Assembly: GCF_006345815.1 (NCBI RefSeq)
Contig: NZ_VCIG01000004.1
Location: 124,001-188,000, forward strand
DNA length: 64,000 nt
Source of the DNA: Ochrobactrum sp. CGA5
GTDB taxonomy: Bacteria > Pseudomonadota > Alphaproteobacteria > Rhizobiales > Rhizobiaceae
Direction: 5' to 3'
Shown: positions 57,060 through 64,000 of the stretch, piece after piece
Layout of the letters: each line of letters opens with the position of its first letter
Position numbering within the stretch: position 1 is the first letter of the stretch
Notes under the pieces: model-generated
The model's database searches: none
What the model saw: the letters and a program-made list of their open reading frames with translations, nothing else
Told to the model about the DNA's origin: nothing
Translations under genes and position numbers: made by a program

Positions 57060-58733
57060 TCAGGCCTTCGTCTGTTGCTGTTTGTCGATTTCCGCCTTGC
57101 GAAGCAGGAAACGCTGGATTTTTCCACTCGGTGTCTTGGGAAGTTCGCTCAGGAAGTCAATTTCGCGCGGGTAGGAATGGGCGGAGAGCCGCTTCTTCAC
57201 ATGCAGTGCCAGCTCGTCCTTCAGTTCCTGCGTGCCTTTGAAGCCGGGCGCAAGGATAACGAATGCCTTCACAATTTCCGTTCGCTGCGGGTCCGGTACG
57301 CCGACAACCGCCGCTTCGTTAACAGCGGCGTGCTCAAGAAGGGCACTTTCGACGTCGAATGGTCCAATGCGATAGCCAGATGATGTTATAACGTCGTCTG
57401 CGCGACCAATGAAGCTGATCGAACCATCCGGCTCGAATTCCACGGTGTCTCCGGTGCGATAGTACCCACCCGCAATGGATGGCGTTTCCTGCTTGTAATA
57501 GCCGGAAAACCAGAGAAGCGGCGACTTTGCTATATCCACGGCAAGAATGCCAGGCTGGTTGGGGCCAAGCTCGTTGCTTTGTTCATCCAGAACAGTCACG
57601 CGATAACCGGGCATTGCATAGCCAGCCGAACCGTGCCGAACGGAATGGTCAAGACCGTGATGATTGTTCACGACCATGCCGAGTTCAGTCTGGCCGTAGT
57701 GATCGTAGATTGGTGTGCCAAGATATGCGTCGAACCAGCGAATGACTTCCGGGTTCAGCGGCTCTCCAGCACTGGAGACTACTCGCAGGCGACCCTTGAT
57801 ATGTTTCGCAGCTTCCGGTCCCTCTGCCATCAGCAGACGAAAGGCGGTCGGCGAACCGGCGAGGCTGGTAATGCCTAGACGCGCGATGATGTCGTAGGTA
57901 CTTTCAGCGGTGAAGCTGCCTTCGTAAAGCGTGGTTGCCATTCCAAGCTGTAACGGTCCGGTAACGGCATAATAAAGACCATATGCCCAGCCTGGATCGG
58001 CAATATTCCAGAAAATGTCGTCCGAACGCAGACCGATGGCTTCGCGCATATAGGCGCCAAACGCCATCAGCGCATAAAGTGGGACCGGTACGCCTTTCGG
58101 TAGGCCGGCGGTACCGGAAGTTGACATCATCATGAACAGGTCGCTGCCCTTGCGGAGGACTGGAGTACAATCAACTGAAGCAGAAGCGGTTGCGGCGCAA
58201 AAATCGATGTCATCAACGGGTAGATCATCGCCCGACGCCAGCACGATTGCTACTTTGGGGCAGTTTTCAACTTCCGTCAGCTTAGAGCGATTGGCTGTAT
58301 TGGTTACGACCAATTTTGCGCCACTGGTTTTCAGACGATGTTCGATCGCCTTTGGGCCAAAGGCGGTGAAAAGCGGCTGATAGATCGCGCCGATACGCCA
58401 TGCGCCGAGAATGGTTGCAATAAGTTCTGGTGCGCGCGGCAACAGACCTGCGACCACGTCGCCGGCGTTGACACCGGCGTCTTTCAGTACATTGCCGACC
58501 CGAGCGGCCATATCGCGCAGGTTCTCGAAGGTGAATTCGGAAAGCTTGCCGTCGGCTGCAATAGCGCGCAGGGCTACGCGATCATGGCCAATATGCCGGT
58601 CGCAGCATTCAATGCAGGCATTTATGCCGGTTTCAGGATTGCCGTGAAGCTTTGCAATTGCATCTTCGATGCGAAATTGTGCAACGGCATCATCATAACG
58701 CGTCAGTCGCGCTGAAACGGACGTTTCAGTCAT
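57060..58733 (-). CDS. Acyl-CoA synthetase, AMP-forming
   Basis: Activates a free carboxylic acid to its CoA ester; first gene of the operon, 557 residues. AMP-binding motif [16 protein letters not shown], later [10 protein letters not shown] and the hinge/C-domain [21 protein letters not shown] with a [11 protein letters not shown] lysine. Resembles medium-chain or propionyl/acetyl-type synthetases. ATG 58733 follows GGAGG. Confidence 0.92.
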   Translation of the reverse strand: MTETSVSARLTRYDDAVAQFRIEDAIAKLHGNPETGINACIECCDRHIGHDRVALRAIAADGKLSEFTFENLRDMAARVGNVLKDAGVNAGDVVAGLLPRAPELIATILGAWRIGAIYQPLFTAFGPKAIEHRLKTSGAKLVVTNTANRSKLTEVENCPKVAIVLASGDDLPVDDIDFCAATASASVDCTPVLRKGSDLFMMMSTSGTAGLPKGVPVPLYALMAFGAYMREAIGLRSDDIFWNIADPGWAYGLYYAVTGPLQLGMATTLYEGSFTAESTYDIIARLGITSLAGSPTAFRLLMAEGPEAAKHIKGRLRVVSSAGEPLNPEVIRWFDAYLGTPIYDHYGQTELGMVVNNHHGLDHSVRHGSAGYAMPGYRVTVLDEQSNELGPNQPGILAVDIAKSPLLWFSGYYKQETPSIAGGYYRTGDTVEFEPDGSISFIGRADDVITSSGYRIGPFDVESALLEHAAVNEAAVVGVPDPQRTEIVKAFVILAPGFKGTQELKDELALHVKKRLSAHSYPREIDFLSELPKTPSGKIQRFLLRKAEIDKQQQTKA

Positions 58734-58859
58734 CCAGTATAACCTCCCTGATCGCCACCTCCTCGTGGCCCACCATGGCTAAAGGTTAACCTGTCATGCA
58801 TTGCAAACAATGACATTTGATGCATTAATATGTGATCGATTTTGCAATGAAGAGAAACG

Positions 58860-59852
58860 ATGGAACGCCATAATATAGCGCCGGGCTTTATCGAGGATGC
58901 ACTCGAAAGCGTGCGGGCCCGGGGAATGGATACGGCTCCCCTGATGGCGAAGATCGGCCTATCGGAAACGATGGCGGAACCAATAACCAATGTGGAATAT
59001 GGTCGTTTGTGGTGGCTGATTGCCGAAACGATCAGCGATGAATTCTTCGGGCTGGCTGCAAGGCCGATGCGCCCCGGCAGCTTCAATCTGCTTTGTCATG
59101 CAGTGTTGCACGCTGGCACGCTGGAACGGGCTTTGCGGCGGGCCTTACAGTTTCTCAATGTGGTGCTGGATGATCCGCAAGGCGACTTGCGTGTCCGCGA
59201 AGGCATGGCTCATGTCGTTCTGACCGACGCCGGACCTCCGAGACCGGCCTTTGCCTATCGCGCCTATTGGCTGATCCTGATGGGAGTGGCATGCTGGCTG
59301 GTCGGGCGCCGTATTCCGTTGCGGACGCTCGATTTTGCCTGTCCTGCTCCGGTTCATAGGCAGGATTATCACAAGTTCTTTGGCGCGCCGGTTCTGTTTG
59401 ATCAGCCGGTGACGCGACTGGTTTTTTCGTCGTCCTATCTATCGCTGCCGATCATCCGCAGCGATTTGGCGCTGGAGAGTTTCCTAAGAGAGGCCCCAGC
59501 CAACATTCTCATCCGCTATCGTCACGATAATGATCTTTCCGCAAGGGTACGCGCGCAACTGAATGCTTTGCCAATCACCGACTGGCCATCTTTTGAAGAG
59601 TTGGCGAAGGAACTTGGCATGTCCGTTCCGACCTTGCGACGCAGGCTGCGCGGAGAGGGCCAGAGCTTCGGCACGATCAAGGACGAGCTGCGTTTCGTGG
59701 CGGCCGAAAGGCTTTTGCAGGAAAACAGGCTCAGCGTAGCTGAAGTGGCTACAGAGCTTGGCTATAGTGAGCCGAGCGCCTTCTATCGCGCATTCCATAA
59801 ATGGATGGGGCAAAGCCCTGGGCGATTTCGGACTGTACAGCAGGAAGAATAA
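58860..59852 (+). CDS. AraC-family regulator of the acyl-CoA operon
   Basis: 330 residues: N-terminal AraC-type sensor domain (the Arabinose_bd form found in fatty-acid and lipid regulators) and a C-terminal double helix-turn-helix (LGMSVPTLRRRLRGEGQSF and VATELGYSEPSAFYRAFHKWMGQSPGRFR). Divergent from the acyl-CoA synthetase operon, so a likely activator responding to its substrate or CoA ester. Confidence 0.88.
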   Translation: MERHNIAPGFIEDALESVRARGMDTAPLMAKIGLSETMAEPITNVEYGRLWWLIAETISDEFFGLAARPMRPGSFNLLCHAVLHAGTLERALRRALQFLNVVLDDPQGDLRVREGMAHVVLTDAGPPRPAFAYRAYWLILMGVACWLVGRRIPLRTLDFACPAPVHRQDYHKFFGAPVLFDQPVTRLVFSSSYLSLPIIRSDLALESFLREAPANILIRYRHDNDLSARVRAQLNALPITDWPSFEELAKELGMSVPTLRRRLRGEGQSFGTIKDELRFVAAERLLQENRLSVAEVATELGYSEPSAFYRAFHKWMGQSPGRFRTVQQEE

Positions 59853-59857
59853 AAACA

Positions 59858-59880
59858 CCGGGCATTAGAGCCCGGCATTT
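59858..59880 (+). terminator. Terminator after the araC-type gene
   Basis: 6-bp stem CCGGGC (59858-59863)/GCCCGG (59870-59875), followed by CATTTTG; preceded by five A, so usable from both sides. Confidence 0.65.
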
Positions 59881-59900
59881 TGTCGCTTGGGAAGCTTGTA

Positions 59901-61208
59901 TCAGTCTTCCTTGATCATGCTGTCCTTGCTCGTATCCCGCATGCGCAGATAAACGATCAAGGAAATGCCGATCATGACGGTGACATACCAATAAAAGCCG
60001 CGTTCCCATCCACCATTCTTGAAGCTTAGAGCTACATATTCGGCGGTGCCACCGAAGAGAGTGTTGGCCAGAGCGTAGGGCAGAGCCACGCCGAGTGCGC
60101 GAATATGCGCGGGGAAAAGTTCCGCCTTCACCACAGCGTTGATGGAGGTGTAACCGGTGACGATGATGAGCGCACCCATGACCAGCAGACCGGCTGTGAT
60201 CGGATCGCGGGTCTGTTCCAACGTCGTGAAGATCGGATAGGTGAAAAGAACACCGGCGGTACCGAAAGCGATCATCAATGGCTTGCGGCCAATCCTATCC
60301 GACAACGCGCCGGCGATGGGCTGCAAGCACATGAAGACGAACAGCGTCACTGCGTTGATCTGGCTTGCCACCTCGCGGCTGAAACCGGACGTGTTCACAA
60401 GGAACTTCTGCATGTAGATCGAGTAAGCGTAGAAAGCGAGCGTACCGCCAGCAGTCAATAACATAACGAGAGCGGTTTCTTTCGGATGATGCTTTATAAG
60501 CGTCCAGAAGCCAGATTTCGGAGCGTTTTTTGCCTTCGCATTCTTAAAGCTTTCGGTTTCCGCAAGACCGCGACGCAGCCAGAAAACGACAACGGCAAGC
60601 AGTGCGCCGATAAAGAACGGAATACGCCAACCCCAGGATTCCAGTGCTGGAGTTTCCATGGTCGACTGCAGCACGATCAGAAGCAGGATTGCGAGGAGTT
60701 GTCCTGAAATGAGTGTGACATACTGGAACGAGGAGAAGAAGCCGCGGCGATCCTTGCCCGCCATTTCCGACAGATAGGTGGCGCTGGCGCCATATTCACC
60801 GCCGACCGACAAGCCCTGCATCAAACGCGCGAGTACAAGAAGGGCCGGGGCCGCGATGCCGATGGACTGGTAATCCGGGGTCAGTGCAATGATGAGCGAC
60901 CCTGCACACATTAACGTTACAGACAGCGCAAGGCCTGCCTTGCGGCCTTTACGGTCGGCATAAATGCCCATGATCCACGCGCCGATGGGGCGCATGACAA
61001 AGCCGACAGCAAAGACTGCGGCGGCACTCATGAGCTGCGCGGTCTGGCTTTCGGACGGGAAGAAATGCGGTGCAAAGTAAAGCGCAAATGCTGCGTAAAC
61101 GTACCAGTCGAACCATTCGACCAGATTACCGGTCGAGCCGCCGATAATGGATTTCAGGCGGCTATTGGTGCTTTGCACTTCGCTCCGTTCGTTAGTAATT
61201 GAGACCAT
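59901..61208 (-). CDS. kgtP: MHS-family dicarboxylate/alpha-ketoglutarate transporter (KgtP-like)
   Basis: 435 residues, twelve hydrophobic segments. ATG 61208 has AAGGAG nine bases upstream; the longer frame from TTG 61223 begins in that site. Family marks: GNLVEWFDWYVYAAFALYFAPHFF, GIYADRKGRKAGLALS, QGLSVGGEYGASATYLSE. The closest match by eye is KgtP, the alpha-ketoglutarate permease. Divergent from a dctB-like sensor kinase, which suggests dicarboxylate control. Confidence 0.85.
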   Translation of the reverse strand: MVSITNERSEVQSTNSRLKSIIGGSTGNLVEWFDWYVYAAFALYFAPHFFPSESQTAQLMSAAAVFAVGFVMRPIGAWIMGIYADRKGRKAGLALSVTLMCAGSLIIALTPDYQSIGIAAPALLVLARLMQGLSVGGEYGASATYLSEMAGKDRRGFFSSFQYVTLISGQLLAILLLIVLQSTMETPALESWGWRIPFFIGALLAVVVFWLRRGLAETESFKNAKAKNAPKSGFWTLIKHHPKETALVMLLTAGGTLAFYAYSIYMQKFLVNTSGFSREVASQINAVTLFVFMCLQPIAGALSDRIGRKPLMIAFGTAGVLFTYPIFTTLEQTRDPITAGLLVMGALIIVTGYTSINAVVKAELFPAHIRALGVALPYALANTLFGGTAEYVALSFKNGGWERGFYWYVTVMIGISLIVYLRMRDTSKDSMIKED

Positions 61209-61676
61209 GGGTTGCTCCTTCAAATCTATCGATTTTGAGTTTCACCCCTTGTTGTGGAACCGGATCGGAGAAGCGGTTATGGGGTGTTTTCCGTTGTCTT
61301 GAACTCGTCTTGCCGCATTTCCACTTGGGTTAGTGGGGACAAGGCTTGTATGGCGCTGGTGAATAATTTCGGTCCGTGCTCCGCGTCAGCTTCGAGCATG
61401 CAATGTCAGTAACCCGGCCGATAAAGCGCGGCCCCGGAGCCGGTGGGGATGCGGGTGCTATACTGATGTGGTTCACGGCTAACTCCTCCCTTCGAAACCC
61501 CCTTTTTCGAAGTGGCGTTAACATGCTGTAGTGGAGAAATGATCGCCAGAGAGAAGGCTTAAAAAGATTAATATATTGAAATTAAAAAGGTTTCGGTAAG
61601 AATTGGTATGTTTTCGCGTGGATGTTGTGCAAGTTTCTGCGTGACTTCCTGATGGATTTTGCATAAATCAGCACAA
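61209..61676. other. Divergent control region of kgtP and dctB-like genes
   Basis: 468 bases. Holds the possible 48-codon ORF, an 8-bp hairpin CTTCGAAA/TTTCGAAG (61490-61497 and 61505-61512) and an AT-rich patch (61560-61600) near the dctB start. I looked for a sigma-54 (GG-N10-GC) promoter toward kgtP and did not find a convincing one. Confidence 0.5.
61330..61476 (-). CDS. Possible small proline-rich ORF in the kgtP leader
   Basis: 48 codons from GTG 61476 with a good GGGAGGAG site six bases upstream (MNHISIAPASPPAPGPRF...). No known family; codon use not distinctive. Could be a leader peptide or chance. Confidence 0.2.
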   Translation of the reverse strand: MNHISIAPASPPAPGPRFIGRVTDIACSKLTRSTDRNYSPAPYKPCPH

Positions 61677-63443
61677 ATGAAGATGTTGCCGAAGACCACA
61701 AAACTCCTCATGGTTGCTCTCGCATTTTTGCTGGCAATCGGTGTGTGGTTTTCTGCCCGGCTGTGGGCCGAAAGCGGGGCGTTGGATGGTCTTCGCCAGG
61801 ATGCGACGCTTATAGCGCGCCAGCAAACCCGCCTTATCGACAGCGAATTGGCAAAGTTTCGTTTATTACCGGTGGTTTTGAAGGAAGATAGCGATCTCCG
61901 CGATGTGCTCGCGGACGGTTTGACGGAGGCGACCGCTCGTCTGAACCAGAAGCTTGAGCTTCTTGCACATCAGATTGGTTCGCCAATCATCTATGTGATC
62001 GCTCGTGACGGTACGGTCATCGCCTCATCGAATGCCGATACGCCAGAGAGCTTTGTTGGGCGCAATTACGATTTCCGGCCTTACTTCAAGGGTGCGATGG
62101 CGGTAGGTTCGGCAGAATACTATGCTATAGGCGATCTGAGTGGTCGTTTTGGCCTTTTTCTGGCGAGACGCATTGGTGACCAGACTAACCCGGTTGGTGT
62201 GGTCGTCATCAAGTTTGAGTTCCATCGGCTGGTGCAAACTTGGGCAAACGACCCTGGTCAGACTTTTGTCGTTGATCCTCGCGGGATCATTCTGGCCTCA
62301 ACCGACAAGGCCGAAGACCTTCGTTCCTTTCATCCGATATCAACCACAGAACGCTCCAAGATTATCGAGAGCGGGCAGTTCAATGCTGCGGACATGAAAC
62401 CGAGCAGCTATCGCTTCGCACCGGATGGGATGATGATCGGGCCTTCTGGTGGATATTCTGTTGCTGTTGACGAGCCGATTGCCGAGACTTCTCTGAAACT
62501 GGTTCATATCGAATCCACGGGGCGGGCGTTGCGCGTCGCCAACGATCTTGCGCGCCTGATAACGGTGGCAGCTATGCTCGTTTTCGTCGTGATCGCCGGT
62601 GCCGTTTATTGGCGGGTGAGCCGCGCAGCGCGTGCCGCAGCCTATCGTGGCGAGCTTGAGACCGCGGTTGCAGAGCGCACTGCCGCATTGAGCGCGGAAA
62701 TGACAGAGCGTGAACTGGCGGACAAACGCTTTCGCGACGCACGGGAAGAGCTTGCCCAAGCTAACAGGCTCGCCTCCCTCGGGTCTATCACTGCCGGGCT
62801 GGTGCACGAGATCAACCAGCCCGTCGCGACCATTCGGATGCTCTCGGAAAACGCACAGCATCATCTTGCCAACGGCAAGCTCGATAAGGTCGCTAGCAAC
62901 CTCAATGCATCTGTGGAACTAACAGCGCGTATAGGCTCCATCACACAGGAGATGCGCCGGTTTGCGCGCCGTCGAAGTGGTGTGGTTCGCCCGCTTCCGT
63001 TGAATGAGCTTGTGGATGGCACAATGCTGCTGATGGGAGATAGGTTCCGCAACGCGAAGGTGCAAATCGATATGCCGGGACGTTCCGACGTGCTGCTGCT
63101 TGCCTGCCGCATTCGATCGGAACAGGTACTGGTGAATTTGCTGCAGAACGCATTGGATGCGGTTGCGAACACCGAGAATCCGCATGTTTCGTTCAAAATC
63201 TGTGAGGAAGGCGACCACATTTCCCTTGTCGTCGACGATAACGGGCCCGGTATTGATCCCCAGTTGGGCGACGAGATTTTCAGCCCGTTTGTGACAGGCA
63301 AGGCGGAGGGCCTCGGTCTGGGATTGGGTATTGCAAGAGACCTGATGACCGAAATGGAGGGTACGCTGCGGCTTGTATCATCGCAGCTTGGCGGTGCAGC
63401 TTTTGCGGCAACTTTGAAGAGGGCAAAGCGTGATGGTAATTGA
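61677..63443 (+). CDS. dctB: DctB-like sensor histidine kinase
   Basis: Membrane sensor for C4-dicarboxylates or related acids, 588 residues from ATG 61677 (61683 or TTG 61659 also possible; no clear ribosome site). Membrane segment about 8-28, periplasmic double-PDC region, second membrane segment about 300-322, coiled coil, then kinase: H-box GLVHEINQPVATIRM, N-box VNLLQNALDAV, G1 VDDNGPGID, G2 GLGLGLGIA. Overlaps the dctD-like gene by 11 bases. Confidence 0.88.
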   Translation: MKMLPKTTKLLMVALAFLLAIGVWFSARLWAESGALDGLRQDATLIARQQTRLIDSELAKFRLLPVVLKEDSDLRDVLADGLTEATARLNQKLELLAHQIGSPIIYVIARDGTVIASSNADTPESFVGRNYDFRPYFKGAMAVGSAEYYAIGDLSGRFGLFLARRIGDQTNPVGVVVIKFEFHRLVQTWANDPGQTFVVDPRGIILASTDKAEDLRSFHPISTTERSKIIESGQFNAADMKPSSYRFAPDGMMIGPSGGYSVAVDEPIAETSLKLVHIESTGRALRVANDLARLITVAAMLVFVVIAGAVYWRVSRAARAAAYRGELETAVAERTAALSAEMTERELADKRFRDAREELAQANRLASLGSITAGLVHEINQPVATIRMLSENAQHHLANGKLDKVASNLNASVELTARIGSITQEMRRFARRRSGVVRPLPLNELVDGTMLLMGDRFRNAKVQIDMPGRSDVLLLACRIRSEQVLVNLLQNALDAVANTENPHVSFKICEEGDHISLVVDDNGPGIDPQLGDEIFSPFVTGKAEGLGLGLGIARDLMTEMEGTLRLVSSQLGGAAFAATLKRAKRDGN

Positions 63444-64000
63444 GCCTTTGCGGGTGATGCTGGTCGATGACGATGTGGCATTTCGCACGGCCTTGGCTGA
63501 TTCATTTGAAATTGCGGGTCTCGACATTGAAGCCCATGGCGATGGTCAGTCTGCTTTGACCAGCTTGACACCCGATTATCCGGGCATCGTTGTCACCGAT
63601 ATCCGCATGCCTCGGGTCGATGGGCATGCGGTGATGGAAGCATTGTTGGCGCGTGACCCGGAGCTGCCGGTTATTCTGATGACCGGACATGGTGATATCG
63701 GAATGGCCGTTGCTTCTCTCAAGAAGGGCGCGTTTGATTTTATAGCCAAGCCATTCGCGGCGGATCATCTGATATCGAGCGTGCGTCGTGCACTGGAAAT
63801 GCGTCGACTGGTATTGGAAAATCGCCGTCTTCGTCGCGCTGCGTCAGATGCCGAGCAGGATTACCCCCTGCTCGGCGAGACATCGGTGATGGTGCGGCTG
63901 CGCGACACCATTCGCCAGCTTGCCAGTGTCGATGTCGATGTGTTGATAGAAGGCGAAACTGGGACAGGAAAAGAATTGGTGGCTCGCCTCCTGCATCGCT
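63433..64000 (+). CDS. dctD: DctD-like sigma-54 response regulator, N-terminal part (cut by window edge)
   Basis: 189 codons seen. Receiver domain with VDDD acidic pocket, phospho-acceptor D56 in VVTDIRMP and conserved K in FIAKPF; then a linker and the start of an AAA+ domain (LLGETSVMVRLRDTI, Walker A GETGTGKE). The rest lies beyond the window. Too short for the frame list but clearly real. Its kinase is the overlapping dctB-like gene. Confidence 0.9.
   Translation, partial: MVIEPLRVMLVDDDVAFRTALADSFEIAGLDIEAHGDGQSALTSLTPDYPGIVVTDIRMPRVDGHAVMEALLARDPELPVILMTGHGDIGMAVASLKKGAFDFIAKPFAADHLISSVRRALEMRRLVLENRRLRRAASDAEQDYPLLGETSVMVRLRDTIRQLASVDVDVLIEGETGTGKELVARLLHR

Noticed and set aside
61209..61676. 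Sigma-54 promoter for kgtP
   Set aside because: Best GG/GC pairs have spacing of 9, 11 or 12 instead of 10 bases.

Overview
The window looks like a chromosome segment of an alphaproteobacterium of the Brucellaceae (Brucella/Ochrobactrum group). The reasons are the gene content, moderate-to-high G+C, typical Rhizobiales gene families (PutR/PutA, RpiR-controlled inositol genes, smo/mtlK polyol genes) and a lumazine synthase at 53122-53598 that matches what I remember of Brucella RibH2 almost throughout. No rRNA, tRNA, CRISPR array, insertion sequence or phage gene was seen. Both ends cut genes: gcvH on the left and a dctD-type regulator on the right.

Layout, left to right. 1-3.2 kb: end of the glycine cleavage genes (gcvH, gcvP). 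3.2-4.25 kb: a gene-poor kilobase with a likely minus-strand small RNA whose loop carries an anti-Shine-Dalgarno motif, decayed coding sequence, and an Irr-type iron control element. 4.25-8.5 kb: an EfeUOB iron uptake operon plus a second M75 protein. 8.6-17.7 kb: a LacI-type regulator divergent from a polyol ABC transporter with sorbitol, zinc-type and mannitol dehydrogenases. 17.7-22.1 kb: putR and the bifunctional proline catabolic enzyme putA. 22.3-27.6 kb: an AfuABC-type transporter whose binding protein has sugar-phosphate-type rather than iron-type ligands, followed by an inositol-monophosphatase-family phosphatase.

27.7-35.3 kb: the myo-inositol cluster iolCDEB, an RpiR/IolR regulator and the inositol dehydrogenase, with two candidate IolR sites. 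35.3-36.4 kb: a DUF1612 protein that reads as a Fic-domain protein with its catalytic loop lost. 36.4-38.6 kb: an OxyR-like regulator divergent from ahpC-ahpD. 38.7-42.95 kb: an MHS transporter, then a copper/periplasmic redox group (small His/Met protein, multicopper oxidase, Cu/Zn superoxide dismutase). 43-48.5 kb: a FAD amine oxidase and a ferric-iron FbpCAB transporter with the tyrosine pair expected for Fe(III). 48.6-51.0 kb: an MHYT-GGDEF-EAL membrane protein. 51.4-53.1 kb: a small membrane protein, a DUF442 phosphatase-like protein and fdhD. 53.1-53.9 kb: lumazine synthase under an FMN riboswitch. 53.95-59.9 kb: a four-gene acyl-CoA oxidation operon with a divergent AraC regulator. 59.9-64 kb: a KgtP-like transporter divergent from a dctBD-like two-component pair.

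The whole segment is an accessory-metabolism and stress region: several carbon sources (polyols, proline, inositol, possibly sugar phosphates, short or branched acids, dicarboxylates), two iron importers, and peroxide, superoxide and copper defence, most with an adjacent regulator. The observations most worth a second look are the phosphosugar transporter and phosphatase unit beside the iol genes, the Fic-like protein without a FIC motif, and the small RNA at 3.4 kb.
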